The notes: generated from the sequence alone by a model not told the origin. Positions 27,558 through 36,429 are shown, numbered from the stretch's first letter. The stretch: 64,000 nucleotides of DNA from Pontibacter burrus (GCF_010686685.1 NZ_JAAGWD010000007.1:62001-126000), one strand, 5' to 3'. Program-made: numbers and translations.

Positions 27558-28187
27558 TTAAATTTCTGTTGACATCACCTGCTTTTCCAGCGCATCCTGC
27601 ACAAGCCTTGTCAGGTCCTGCTGCAGGGCTTTACTCTTATCTTTGGCATACCACAAATGTATCTGCTGCACCAGCTCTGCATGGCTGATCTCAGGATAAC
27701 TGGCTTTTAACTGATTCACCTGTTTCTGGATGGCTGTTGGTCGAGGCCCCCAAGTAAAAATACGTTCACCCGTAGCCGCATCCTCGCATATCAGTTTCGG
27801 GATGGCGCGACTTCCATTTGTCAGGCAGGTGTCCATCAGCTCAGGGTTCTCATCGCGCAGCAATACGGTAAGCTTAATACCGGGTGCAGCGTGTGCAATA
27901 GAGGCAATGGCCGGTAGCAATTGTGCTCCATCGCCACACCAGCTCTCTACCAGCACCAGCCAGTTCCAGTTCACGCCATCCTGCTTTATAAGTTCCTCTA
28001 ATTGCGTGTCCAGTTCAAACTGCTTTTCCACCCGCTTCATACGTTGCAGGTTAAGCGCTGTAAATGCAATTTTCTCATCCGACTGCTCTATTCCTGTGGT
28101 TCTATGTACTGCTGTAAGGGCTTCGGTTAGTATACGGTATTGCTGGTAGTTCATTGGGTTTACCAGCTGGTATGGTCGTGTATTCAT
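27558..28187 (-). CDS. Thioredoxin-fold protein with CGDG active-site variant
   Basis: 209 residues. The thioredoxin-like block is WLVLVESWCGDGAQLLPAIASIA, where the CxxC is replaced by CGDGA, leaving one cysteine; then RAIPKLICEDAATGERIFTWGPRP with the cis-proline. Proteins of this type are widespread in Bacteroidetes and their activity is uncertain. It is the first gene of a three-gene operon. Upstream are TGATACATATCA (28249-28260) and, on the minus strand, TAGACTTG (28218-28225), one base off TAnnTTTG, about 33 bp apart centre to centre. Confidence 0.75.
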   Translation of the reverse strand: MNTRPYQLVNPMNYQQYRILTEALTAVHRTTGIEQSDEKIAFTALNLQRMKRVEKQFELDTQLEELIKQDGVNWNWLVLVESWCGDGAQLLPAIASIAHAAPGIKLTVLLRDENPELMDTCLTNGSRAIPKLICEDAATGERIFTWGPRPTAIQKQVNQLKASYPEISHAELVQQIHLWYAKDKSKALQQDLTRLVQDALEKQVMSTEI

Positions 28188-28248
28188 GTTGATCAGGAGT
28201 AGTTGAAATTGCTACTGCAAGTCTACTATAAAGTACTGTTGCATAAAA

Positions 28249-28260
28249 TGATACATATCA
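28249..28260. promoter_or_regulatory. FNR-like palindrome upstream of the thioredoxin-like operon
   Basis: TGAT-ACAT-ATCA is a perfect inverted repeat of the FNR class. It is about 33 bp (centre to centre) from a near-consensus -7 element, which places it near -40, the classical position for class II activation. Confidence 0.45.
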
Positions 28261-28316
28261 CTTTGCTATATAATCCTGTCAACAACTATGAGCCCCAATA
28301 ACTTCATTCAAAAAAA

Positions 28317-28328
28317 TGACCTTTATCA
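28317..28328. promoter_or_regulatory. Imperfect FNR-like box upstream of proline dehydrogenase
   Basis: TGAC-CTTT-ATCA has one mismatched arm base. Its centre lies 55.0 bp from the centre of TACCTTGC (28374-28381), a near TAnnTTTG element on the plus strand. The sequence GACCTTTATC-CTTTT here also recurs at about 45951-45965 upstream of the second nos operon. Confidence 0.4.
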
Positions 28329-28630
28329 CTTTTGCTGCTGATACTGCTCATTTATAAGCGTACGGCTTGCCCTTACCTTGCAAACATGTTTGGAGTGCAC
28401 AATTGTGCCTTAGTCAGTTCGGTCTCGCTGGCCCTGGCCGGATACAAGCTATAATTAGGTTGCTATTGTTCGAACAAAATGAAGCACCATGATCAATCCA
28501 AACTATAGTCTTACTACACCGGCAAGCTTTTATAAACGATGGATTACTGAGGTTGGCGGGTGTTGTGGCAGACAGCCAGGGCGGCTGCAAAGAATCTGCA
28601 AAAGAAATTAAACTACAGACAACAAATTCC

Positions 28631-29821
28631 ATGGCAACTATAACAGAGATCCGGCAGCAATTTAAACCAGACGACCTGCAGGTAGCTTTCTGCACCCGAT
28701 CAGACGGAGAACTCAAGCTGGCTCACCGGCTTTACAGTCTGATGCAAAATCCTACGCTGGTAAAGGTGGGCGGTGCTGCAACCAACCTGGCGCTGAAACT
28801 GCGTCTGCCCATTAAAGGCCTGATCAAACAAACGGTATACAAACTATTCTGTGGCGGCGAAACCGCACGCGAAGCACAGCAGGTTATACAAAAACTTGCC
28901 TCAGCCCGCGTACAAACCGTGCTGGACTATGCTGCCGAGGCGCAGGAAACAGAAGCTGGCTTCGACATGGTGCGTGATGAGATCCTACGCAACATCCAGC
29001 TGGCTAAAGACACAAAGGCCTTTACCTACATCAGTGTTAAGCTTACAGGTATCGGTCATAAATCCATTTTCCAGAAGCTGCACTACCGCGAAACTCTAAC
29101 ACTACAGCAAAAAGAAGCTTATAAGCGGACGAGAGAACGGCTTGATGCTGTTTGCCACGCAGCTGAGCAGGCTGGTATAACTTTGTACATCGATGCCGAG
29201 GAGAGCTGGATGCAGAACCCGATGGATGAACTGGCTGAAGAAATGATGCGTCGGTACAATCAAAACAGGGCTGTTGTATTCAACACCTTGCAGATGTACC
29301 GCACCGACCGAGTAGCTTACCTGGAAGCTTGCCTCGACCGGTTTAAAAATGAAACTATAGTGCTGGGCATTAAAATAGTGCGGGGCGCCTACCTCGAAAA
29401 AGAGCAGGAACGGGCACAGAAATATGGTTACCCTTGCCCGGTATTTACAAAAAAAACAGACACTGACAACAGCTTCAACAGAGCCATCGATATCTGCCTG
29501 GAAAACATACACCGGCTGGAGCTATGTGCTGCCACGCACAACGAGTACAGCACCACCTACCTTACCAGCAGAATGGAAGATGAAAGACTGAAGCAATACC
29601 GGCACCGCATCCATTTTTCGCAACTATATGGCATGAGCGATAACTTGACCTTCAACCTGGCTGCCGCCGGTTATAATGCTTCTAAATACCTGCCTTATGG
29701 CGATGTGGCTACGGCAGTGCCTTACCTGATCAGGAGAGCCGAAGAAAACACATCCATTGCCGGGCAAATGGGGCGCGAACTACAGCTGCTGGAGCAGGAA
29801 ATGCGCCGCCGAGAACTATAG
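28631..29821 (+). CDS. Proline dehydrogenase
   Basis: 396 residues from the ATG at 28631 (MATITEIRQQF); the longer frame lacks family support. The FAD-binding TIM barrel is recognised by TYISVKLTGIG, TLYIDAEESWMQ, VFNTLQMYR, LGIKIVRGAYLEKE, ATHNEYS and AYLPYGD-like KYLPYGDVATAVPYLIRRAEEN. It oxidises proline to pyrroline-5-carboxylate and passes electrons to quinone at the membrane. It is a monofunctional form as usual in Bacteroidetes. The next gene follows after 40 bases on the same strand. Confidence 0.92.
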   Translation: MATITEIRQQFKPDDLQVAFCTRSDGELKLAHRLYSLMQNPTLVKVGGAATNLALKLRLPIKGLIKQTVYKLFCGGETAREAQQVIQKLASARVQTVLDYAAEAQETEAGFDMVRDEILRNIQLAKDTKAFTYISVKLTGIGHKSIFQKLHYRETLTLQQKEAYKRTRERLDAVCHAAEQAGITLYIDAEESWMQNPMDELAEEMMRRYNQNRAVVFNTLQMYRTDRVAYLEACLDRFKNETIVLGIKIVRGAYLEKEQERAQKYGYPCPVFTKKTDTDNSFNRAIDICLENIHRLELCAATHNEYSTTYLTSRMEDERLKQYRHRIHFSQLYGMSDNLTFNLAAAGYNASKYLPYGDVATAVPYLIRRAEENTSIAGQMGRELQLLEQEMRRREL

Positions 29822-29861
29822 ATACACCAATAAAGCAACTATAAAACATCTAACGATACGC

Positions 29862-31673
29862 ATGTTACAACCCACACCGCACACTTTTCACATTCCCGTA
29901 ATGGGGCTTGCCTTTTCTATTGATTCGCCACTTAAAGTGGCTCGTTTTGGTATTTCTTCGGTGGTTTCGCTGAGTGATGATATGCTGCTGGAGCAGATGC
30001 GTGAGCACTACAGCAAACTATACAACAGGGAGTTCACCCCTATCACACCGAAAGAGGAAGACTACAGAGCACGCCGCACAACCGCTTACCTGAACCTGAT
30101 GGATGAGCTGGTAACGCAGCAAATACTGGAACTGAAACTGCAGGAATTTACACCTGAGTCTGAGCTTACCAAATATTTCGAGCTGCTACCCGATACCTCA
30201 GCACTGAAAGAACAGTACCTGCAGATGCTGGGTGTAACAGACCCTGCCTGGAAAGAACAACTACAGGAAGAACTCCGCGATGCTATAGTTGCTGGCAGCA
30301 TAGATGTAAACATTATGACCAAGCTGGACAAAACCAACTATAGCAAGCAAGGCGAGCCATTGCCGCAGGAGTACACAGATGCCCTGGCAGCGCTGCGTGG
30401 TTTTGCCAACAGTACGGTTCGTGCATCTGTCGTTTTCTCGGCTGGCATGAACATGCGCCTTTATAGTTATATCGATCAGTTTCCGGCCTTTTTACCTGAC
30501 AATGCGGGACTGTTTGCCAAAAAGATCATCATTAAAGTAAGCGATTACCGTTCGGCGCTGGTACAGGGGAAAATACTTGCCAAGAAAGGACTGTGGGTAT
30601 CAGAGTTTCGCATCGAGTCAGGCCTTAATTGCGGAGGGCATGCCTTCGCTACAGACGGTTACCTGATCGGCCCGATTCTGGAGGAATTCAAGCAAAACCG
30701 CCAGGCGCTCCGCAACGAACTATACAGCATGTTCAGCTCGGCGCTTGCCAGCAAAGGCATACATGTTCCAGCTGAGATACCTGTACAACGCCTCACAATG
30801 CAAGGCGGCATTGGCACTGCACAGGAACAGCAATTCCTGATGGAACACTATAGCGTAGATGCAACCGGCTGGGGAACGCCTTTTCTGCTGGTACCGGAAG
30901 CTACAACCGTAGACGAGCCAACGCTGCAGCAACTGGTAGCAGCCCGATCAGAGGATCTTTACCTGAGCCCGATCTCACCGCTAGGTGTGCCATTTAATGC
31001 CATGCGCAATACCTCTGGTGAACAGCTTAAAAAAGAGCGTGCCGACAAAGGAAAACCTGGCAGCCCCTGCATTAAAAAGCACCTGGTTTCTGATACAGAA
31101 TTTACCGATGAGCCAATCTGCACGGCATCACGCAAATACCAGCGCCGCAAACTGGAGCAACTGAAAGCACAGCAGCTTGACACGATCACGTACCTGGCCG
31201 AGGAAGCCAAAGTACTGGCAAAAGAATGTCTCTGCGAAGGATTGGCCAACTCTGCCCTGCACTTACTCAACATAGGCAAAAAAGCGGCATCCAAAGCGGT
31301 CACTATATGTCCGGGCCCTAACCTGGCCTATTTTTCTGGTATTTTTAAGTTGCAGGAAATGGTCGACCACATCTACGGACGTTTCAACGCGCTGAACAAT
31401 ACATACCGCCCGCACATGTTCGTGAACGAGCTGACCATGTACATCAGCTACTGGAAAAACAAGAAAGCGGAGCAGCTTGAGACTTTAACCGACAAGCAAT
31501 ACAAATACCTGCAGAGCTTCTGGGATAATCTGCAGCAGGGCATTCAGTATTACAAAGAGCAGTTGCCGGCAATTTTTAAAGATGAACTGGAGCGGCAGGT
31601 TCTGATGCTGGAAGAACTGCTGGAAGCAGAAGAGCAATTATTGCAGGCCCGCCTGCAGAAAGCTGTTGTGTAA
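29862..31673 (+). CDS. Conserved-looking 603-residue protein, not recognised
   Basis: Start at ATG 29862 (MLQPTPHTFHIPVMGLAFSI), chosen because the longer frame overlaps the proline dehydrogenase 3' end. I cannot assign it firmly. The opening IPVMGLAFSIDSPLKVARFGISSVVS looks like the first strand-loop of a TIM-barrel flavoenzyme; GLNCGGHAFATDG in the middle resembles glutamate-synthase-type motifs; ISPLGVPFNAMRNTS is also barrel-like. Cysteines cluster in GSPCIKKH, EPICTASRKYQ, KECLCEG and ICPGPN, which could hold a metal or Fe-S cluster. The C-terminal 100 residues are a charged helix. It lies between proline dehydrogenase and a QueD-like gene (3-base gap), so co-transcription with both is likely. 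Confidence 0.6.
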   Translation: MLQPTPHTFHIPVMGLAFSIDSPLKVARFGISSVVSLSDDMLLEQMREHYSKLYNREFTPITPKEEDYRARRTTAYLNLMDELVTQQILELKLQEFTPESELTKYFELLPDTSALKEQYLQMLGVTDPAWKEQLQEELRDAIVAGSIDVNIMTKLDKTNYSKQGEPLPQEYTDALAALRGFANSTVRASVVFSAGMNMRLYSYIDQFPAFLPDNAGLFAKKIIIKVSDYRSALVQGKILAKKGLWVSEFRIESGLNCGGHAFATDGYLIGPILEEFKQNRQALRNELYSMFSSALASKGIHVPAEIPVQRLTMQGGIGTAQEQQFLMEHYSVDATGWGTPFLLVPEATTVDEPTLQQLVAARSEDLYLSPISPLGVPFNAMRNTSGEQLKKERADKGKPGSPCIKKHLVSDTEFTDEPICTASRKYQRRKLEQLKAQQLDTITYLAEEAKVLAKECLCEGLANSALHLLNIGKKAASKAVTICPGPNLAYFSGIFKLQEMVDHIYGRFNALNNTYRPHMFVNELTMYISYWKNKKAEQLETLTDKQYKYLQSFWDNLQQGIQYYKEQLPAIFKDELERQVLMLEELLEAEEQLLQARLQKAVV

Positions 31674-31676
31674 ACG

Positions 31677-32126
31677 ATGGTAAAGATCAGGTTAACACGC
31701 CTTTTTAGGTTTGAGATGGCGCATGCTCTGCACCACTACGATGGCCCCTGCAGCAACATTCACGGGCACTCCTACAAGCTGCAGGTAACTATAGTTGGCA
31801 CGCCCCTGGACAATGAAGCTGACCCGAAAAACGGGATGGTGATGGACTTTGGGGAACTTAAAAAGCTGGTGAACCGAACTATAGTTGACGAGCTGGACCA
31901 TGCCCTGCTTTTACGCGAAGACAGCGATGCAGAACTGGTGGATACATTGCGAAAACTACATCATAAACTGGTGCTTACAACTTACCAACCTACCTGCGAA
32001 AACATGTTGCTGGACTTTAAAACCAGATTGCGAAAGCAAATGCCCGAACACATTGCACTCCATAGTTTAAAGCTCTGGGAAACTGCCAGTTCTTTTGCAG
32101 AATGGTATGCTTCGGATGAACTATAG
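31677..32126 (+). CDS. 6-pyruvoyl-tetrahydropterin synthase/QueD family protein
   Basis: 149 residues. Zinc-binding histidines are in FEMAHAL and NIHGHSYKLQ; the catalytic cysteine is in GPCSNIHGHS; VMDFGELKKLVN, ELDHALLL and QPTCENML complete the family signature. It should act on a dihydroneopterin triphosphate derivative, making 6-carboxytetrahydropterin (queuosine pathway) or 6-pyruvoyl-tetrahydropterin. AACTATAGTT occurs twice in the gene (31787, 31877), each time encoding Thr-Ile-Val. It is 3 bases downstream of the unknown 603-residue gene. Confidence 0.88.
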   Translation: MVKIRLTRLFRFEMAHALHHYDGPCSNIHGHSYKLQVTIVGTPLDNEADPKNGMVMDFGELKKLVNRTIVDELDHALLLREDSDAELVDTLRKLHHKLVLTTYQPTCENMLLDFKTRLRKQMPEHIALHSLKLWETASSFAEWYASDEL

Positions 32127-32248
32127 TATTCATAGTTCGCGCTTTTTGCGTAAATCTTTGTATCGTTCTGCTTAAACTATAGTTTAAACCTTTACTGCAA
32201 CTATCTGATTTATAGCTCGTTTTTTATAGTTTACCAACTAGTTGAGCT
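32127..32248. other. Intergenic region with 16-bp palindrome around AACTATAGTT
   Basis: TTAAACTATAGTTTAA is a perfect 16-base palindrome at 32172-32187 approximately, the most extended form of the AACTATAGTT motif in the window. No gene is seen. Confidence 0.5.
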
Positions 32249-32503
32249 ATGAAAAAGATATTGATAATTGGGTTAGGATTTTTCGCGTTTGCCTGCAACG
32301 ATACGAACACAACTAACAAAGAATCGGATAACGAAGCAACCAGAACCGAAGAAGCTGCCGGTGAAAATGATGTAGAGATCGGATCGGGGGAAGAAATCAG
32401 TCCGCAACTGGAAGGATTGGAAGACACCGGACGATTGGAAGTAGATACCCTTTCATCAGCGGCGGAGGAACAGCAGCGACAGCAACAACACCGAAAACAC
32501 TAG
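32249..32503 (+). CDS. Small acidic lipoprotein
   Basis: 84 residues. MKKILIIGLGFFAFAC is a lipoprotein leader with Cys16; the rest is low-complexity and acidic (Glu/Asp/Thr-rich) and ends in a Gln/Arg/His tail. It is not recognised. It converges on the first nos operon, with a shared terminator after it. Confidence 0.65.
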   Translation: MKKILIIGLGFFAFACNDTNTTNKESDNEATRTEEAAGENDVEIGSGEEISPQLEGLEDTGRLEVDTLSSAAEEQQRQQQHRKH

Positions 32504-32516
32504 CGAGTAAAACAAA

Positions 32517-32550
32517 ACAGGAGCGCAAACTATAACCGTTGCGCTCCTGT
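32517..32550. terminator. Bidirectional terminator after the small lipoprotein and nosY1
   Basis: Perfect 12-base arms (ACAGGAGCGCAA with TTGCGCTCCTGT) around a 10-base loop, followed by TCTTTTT on the plus strand and by a T-rich stretch on the minus strand. It closes both the lipoprotein gene and the first nos operon. Confidence 0.85.
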
Positions 32551-32575
32551 TCTTTTTAAGTCAAACTATAGTTTG

Positions 32576-33343
32576 CTATAGGTCTCTTCTCGCAAATATG
32601 CGTCGGGAACTCAGCACGGGTATCAGCACCCAGAGCAGCAGCAATCCAAAGGCGGTCGCCATTCCCCACACGCTCCCGAAAATACTTTTGTACAAGGCTC
32701 CGGTATAACCCATCAGCGCAGACACATCCAGGTTCAGCAGAACGATGATCCTGCCCAGATCGATCGGGTTCAATGCCGTCATGGCCAGGGTAGCATATTC
32801 TAATGGATAATCGCTGAAAGCGTATAGGATAAACAGCACAATGCCATCGTAGATCAGGGCAAAGTAAAACCATAGCAACAGCGCAATGCCTATACCTTTG
32901 GCTTTATCGCGGGTAATTACCGACGCCAGAAACGCCATCGCCACGAAAATGAAAGTGATAAACACACCCGTCAGCACTAAATAAAAACCCGTAAGGCCTG
33001 AACTGAAGATGATGACCGGAATACCCACGCCAACTATAAAAGCAGCCGAAAGCGAAAACGCCACACCTAAATACTCACTCATGAATATTTTTTTGCGGTT
33101 GATCGGCTGTGCTACCATTAGTTCTATAAACTCATAAGAGTTATAAAAGTGCGTTGTAGCAAAAACGATACTTATCAGCGGCACCGTCAGCAGTACCAGG
33201 TTCAGCAGGCTCAGTATACCTTTATCGGGGCTGCCGCCGAGGTTAAAAAGGCCAATAGAAAGCAGCAACAGAAACACCGTGTAAGCTATAATGATCTTAC
33301 TTTTTATGATGTCCAGCAATACGTATTTAATGATCTTGTTCAT
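32576..33343 (-). CDS. nosY: NosY-type ABC transporter permease, nos copy 1
   Basis: 255 residues with six hydrophobic segments (IIIAYTVFLLLLSIGLFNLGG, LLNLVLLTVPLISIVFATTHF, YLVLTGVFITFIFVAMAFLAS, GIALLLWFYFALIYDGIVLFILYA, and a C-terminal MATAFGLLLLWVLIPVLSS). The ABC-2 permease family includes NosY, which with NosF and NosD delivers a sulfur species for the CuZ centre of NosZ. Its start overlaps the nosF stop by 4 bases. The copy 2 protein at 39253-40020 has the same length and is very similar. Confidence 0.92.
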   Translation of the reverse strand: MNKIIKYVLLDIIKSKIIIAYTVFLLLLSIGLFNLGGSPDKGILSLLNLVLLTVPLISIVFATTHFYNSYEFIELMVAQPINRKKIFMSEYLGVAFSLSAAFIVGVGIPVIIFSSGLTGFYLVLTGVFITFIFVAMAFLASVITRDKAKGIGIALLLWFYFALIYDGIVLFILYAFSDYPLEYATLAMTALNPIDLGRIIVLLNLDVSALMGYTGALYKSIFGSVWGMATAFGLLLLWVLIPVLSSRRIFARRDL

Positions 33344-34053
33344 GGGTGATATCCTTCGTTCATGATTTTGGCAACGGCACGGCTCAGGCGGTCTTCCTGG
33401 GTGTGCGCTTTCAGCTCAACTATAGATTCGTAGAACTTTATACTACCATCTACCAGGCACAACACTTCGTCGGACACTTCTTCTATCTCGCTCATAATGT
33501 GCGACGTGATCAGGATCAGTTTGCCGCGTTTCTTTTCTTTAAGGATCTTGGCCTTCAGAATTTCGGCAGCGATCGGGTCCAGGCCTGCGGTGGGTTCATC
33601 CAGGATAAGAATAGGCGGATTGAACATGAAAGCCAGCGCTGCACTTACTTTCTGCTTGGTACCACCCGACAAGGCTCCCATGCGTTTGTCATAAATTTCT
33701 TCCAGCGCATAAAGCCCGATCAGTTCTTCATCCACGTCTTTTTCCTTTTTGCGGATATCGCGGATCATTTCGATCACCTGCCGTATCTTCATGTTCTCCG
33801 GGTACTTACCGATCTGGGGCATATACCCGATCTGGCTGCGATAAGCATACTTTTTCAGCACACTTTGCCCGTTTATCTGTATGTCGCCACTGTCAGGTAA
33901 TACCATGCCCAGTATGCACTTGCTCATAGTGGTTTTACCCGCTCCGTTAGGGCCTATAATGGACACAACTTTCCCTGTACCAAACTCAACGCTCACGTCC
34001 CGCAGCACTTGTAGTTTGCCGTAGGACTTGTGCAAATTCTTTATCGTTATCAT
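33340..34053 (-). CDS. nosF: NosF-type ABC transporter ATPase, nos copy 1
   Basis: 237 residues. Walker A is GPNGAGKTT, the signature is LSGGTKQK, Walker B is LILDEPTAGLDP, and the H-loop is TSHIMSE. It powers the NosDFY assembly complex. Its start lies 68 bases inside the nosD 3' end, and its stop overlaps nosY by 4 bases, so the three are translationally coupled. Compared with copy 2, roughly four in five residues match by eye. Confidence 0.93.
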   Translation of the reverse strand: MITIKNLHKSYGKLQVLRDVSVEFGTGKVVSIIGPNGAGKTTMSKCILGMVLPDSGDIQINGQSVLKKYAYRSQIGYMPQIGKYPENMKIRQVIEMIRDIRKKEKDVDEELIGLYALEEIYDKRMGALSGGTKQKVSAALAFMFNPPILILDEPTAGLDPIAAEILKAKILKEKKRGKLILITSHIMSEIEEVSDEVLCLVDGSIKFYESIVELKAHTQEDRLSRAVAKIMNEGYHP

Positions 34054-35311
34054 GTTTAACTCGCTTCATCAAGGGTTTTTCATCTACCAGGTTCTCCGGA
34101 ATAATGCTTGGCAACACTTTTTCCATGTTATCGAGCAGGTCTACCATAAAACTACGCATCAGCATCACCGAAGGCGGCACGCGCTCTACCAGCATGGCAT
34201 ACAAACTTACAGGCCTGTACGGTACATCGCCTACGCCGTTTTTGTCCAGATCGTAGCCGGTGTATTTCTCCCAGTAGTTTTTTTCGAAGTGGTTCAGCTG
34301 GCTGGTGCCATTGGTACTTACATCAAAAGAGTTGCCGGTAAAGTTGTTCAGCCGGAAGGTATCATCCACGCAGGTAGTCATCAGTTTAATAGCCCAGCCG
34401 TTGCGCTCAAAATCGTTGTTCTTGATATCCAGGCGGCTGGAGCTTTCCATGTAAATAGCGGTAGTGTTGCGCCGGAAAATGTTGTTGCGGATCACGCTGT
34501 CGCGGATGTCTTTGAGCAGCAAACCATAGGCCGCTGCGCCCCAGTTATCTTCAAATGTATTGTGTTCCATCCGCACATCATCGGTATACATCACAGCCAC
34601 ACCAGCCCCGTTGTGCCGGAACACATTATAGGTATACGTATTGCCATTGGAGAACATAAAGTGCAGCCCGTAGCGTTGGTTATTTCGGCTTGTGTTGCGG
34701 TGTACCTTGCTGTTCTTTACTACTTCCAGGTAAATGCCGTCGCGGTGGCCCTGCACATTGTTACCGCTAATCTCCACTTCGTCGGTATAGTATAAATGGA
34801 TGGCATTGCCCAGCGCCGATTCTGTTTTGCCGTCATTTTCCCCTTTCACCACATTATCCTTTATAGTTATCTTCTCTGAGTTCTGCAGGTAGATACCATA
34901 GTAAGTGTTCAGTATGGTGTTGTTGAGGATGCGGACGTTACTGGCCCGGAAAACACGAATGGCGGCGTCATCGCGGATGTAGCTGGTGGCGATATTTTTT
35001 AGGGTGAGCCCCTGAACCGTCACATCATCGACAGTAATCGTCAGGATCTGTCCTTTATAGTTGCTGTCGATGACCGGGTTATTCTGCCCGATCAGGCGAA
35101 GCGGTTTGTTTATCTCTATCCCGGACTCCTGATAGGTTCCGCCATCAATTAAAACGGTGTCGCCGGGTTTAGCTTTCTGCACGGCCTGCTTCACCGAAGT
35201 ATAGGTGCAGGTTTTACAAACTTTCAGGGTGTTGCCAAAGGCTGTTTGCCCCCAAAGTATAAGGGCTAGAATGTGCGCTAATAAAAAGATCTGTTTATTC
35301 GGGTTTTTCAT
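33986..35311 (-). CDS. nosD: NosD periplasmic copper-site assembly protein, nos copy 1
   Basis: 441 residues. A signal peptide (IFLLAHILALILWGQTAFG) is followed by a right-handed beta-helix of NosD/CASH repeats (VRILNNTILNTYYGIYLQNS, VEISGNNVQGHRDGIYLEVV, YGLHFMFSNGNTYTYNVFRHNGAGVAVMYTD, and so on). An N-terminal CKTCTYTS block may bind metal. NosD works with NosFY in building the CuZ cluster. The end of the gene overlaps nosF by 68 bases and the start overlaps nosL by 17. Confidence 0.93.
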   Translation of the reverse strand: MKNPNKQIFLLAHILALILWGQTAFGNTLKVCKTCTYTSVKQAVQKAKPGDTVLIDGGTYQESGIEINKPLRLIGQNNPVIDSNYKGQILTITVDDVTVQGLTLKNIATSYIRDDAAIRVFRASNVRILNNTILNTYYGIYLQNSEKITIKDNVVKGENDGKTESALGNAIHLYYTDEVEISGNNVQGHRDGIYLEVVKNSKVHRNTSRNNQRYGLHFMFSNGNTYTYNVFRHNGAGVAVMYTDDVRMEHNTFEDNWGAAAYGLLLKDIRDSVIRNNIFRRNTTAIYMESSSRLDIKNNDFERNGWAIKLMTTCVDDTFRLNNFTGNSFDVSTNGTSQLNHFEKNYWEKYTGYDLDKNGVGDVPYRPVSLYAMLVERVPPSVMLMRSFMVDLLDNMEKVLPSIIPENLVDEKPLMKRVKHDNDKEFAQVLRQTTSAAGRER

Positions 35312-35759
35312 TTTTCTGTACAGCTAATACTACCTCATTCCAGTTAAGCAGGCGACCGCCGTGCTGTTGTTGCATCTTTTGTGCAGCTCCCTTATCAGCA
35401 TATGCTGTCAGGAACATACCCATCGGGCTCGGCAACTCCCGGCACTGCAGAAAATGAGCTTCCCGCGCATTTATGATCTGGTTGGGGTTTGTATAGTCTG
35501 TCACCATCAGGTAAGCGGCATTGTTTCCCTGTTCTGGCTGCTCGTTCACAAAAGCTGCCAAGCACTCAGCAGAGTCAAAAAAGATGGCTTTCCCTTTGTC
35601 GTTCACCAGTTCGGCTCCAAACCGATTGTCGGCTACGGTCATGTTACAATGGGCACAATTTGCCTGTCCGTACGGGATAGGCTGCGGCTCAGCAGAGCAG
35701 GCTGCTAATAGGTGAAGTATAAGCAGCAGGCTAATTGTATAAATGGTCTGTTTTATCAT
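35295..35759 (-). CDS. nosL: NosL copper chaperone lipoprotein, nos copy 1
   Basis: 154 residues. The leader ends in the lipobox LAAC (Cys21). The copper-binding region is YGQANCAHCNMTVADNRFG, with the CxxCxM typical of NosL, followed by FFDSAECLAAF and SPMGMFLTAYAD. NosL supplies Cu(I) to apo-NosZ. It overlaps nosD by 17 bases and starts 18 bases after the upstream membrane-protein gene. Confidence 0.92.
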   Translation of the reverse strand: MIKQTIYTISLLLILHLLAACSAEPQPIPYGQANCAHCNMTVADNRFGAELVNDKGKAIFFDSAECLAAFVNEQPEQGNNAAYLMVTDYTNPNQIINAREAHFLQCRELPSPMGMFLTAYADKGAAQKMQQQHGGRLLNWNEVVLAVQKNEKPE

Positions 35760-35777
35760 GATTTTCAGGTGAAAAAG

Positions 35778-36371
35778 CTACGCTTCGGTTAAATGAGGTT
35801 GTTTTCTTGTTTTACCTAATATATAAACCAACCCGCTGACAACTATACCCAGGAAGATGCCCAGGCTGCCCCAGGATGGCAAGGATAAAGCTTTAAAGTT
35901 TAGCAATTGCTTACTGCCCAGCAGTGGCGGAATATAGGTCATGCCCGGTACTTTAATTGGCGCTTCGGGGTTAAGGTTTGTTCCGAACTTATACAGCCAC
36001 AGGTAAAAATCCAGTACGCCTGCTAACCCGGCTATAGTTAGCAGCACTACCCAGATCAGCACCAGTTTTCTTTTCCCAAGCAGCCCTACTATTACCCCGG
36101 CAATCATAAACGCGATCACGATGTAAGGCATAAACCTTAGTTCGGCAAACGATTCTCCGTGGATCGGTTCCATGCCAATGTAGTGGTTCAGGATGTTGAA
36201 GTTTTGGAGTACGCTTTCAGAGCTGCCACCCAGTTTATTCACCCAGATATGCAATTCCAGCCCTTCGGGGTACTGCGGTGCTTCAAGGTAGATCTTCCAC
36301 ATCGGGAACAGAAACAGCAGGCCAAGAGACAAAGCCGCCAGTATCATCAGTATTCTAAGGAATAAGCTCAT
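35778..36371 (-). CDS. nos-cluster four-TM membrane protein, copy 1
   Basis: 197 residues from the ATG at 36369-36371 (MSLFLRILMILAALSLG), chosen by alignment with copy 2. Hydrophobic segments lie near 5-25, 90-115, 120-145 and 165-190. Between TM1 and TM2 is a conserved periplasmic block (IYLEAPQYPEGLELHIWVNKLGG, then NHYIGMEPIHGESFAEL). It is found in clade II nos clusters next to nosZ; a NosB-like or electron-transfer support role is possible but not established. Confidence 0.75.
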   Translation of the reverse strand: MSLFLRILMILAALSLGLLFLFPMWKIYLEAPQYPEGLELHIWVNKLGGSSESVLQNFNILNHYIGMEPIHGESFAELRFMPYIVIAFMIAGVIVGLLGKRKLVLIWVVLLTIAGLAGVLDFYLWLYKFGTNLNPEAPIKVPGMTYIPPLLGSKQLLNFKALSLPSWGSLGIFLGIVVSGLVYILGKTRKQPHLTEA

Positions 36372-36396
36372 CTTGGTTCTGTTTAAGTATAAAAAG

Positions 36397-36429
36397 ACAG
36401 CGGAGCCTGCCAATGACAAACTCCGCTGT
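36397..36429 (-). terminator. Hairpin with T-run between nosZ1 and the rest of operon 1
   Basis: Nine-base arms ACAGCGGAG and CTCCGCTGT, followed on the minus strand by CTTTTT. It lies directly after nosZ and before the membrane-protein gene, so it may be a partial terminator that makes more nosZ than accessory message. A matching hairpin is found at the same place in operon 2 (43214-43245). Confidence 0.6.
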
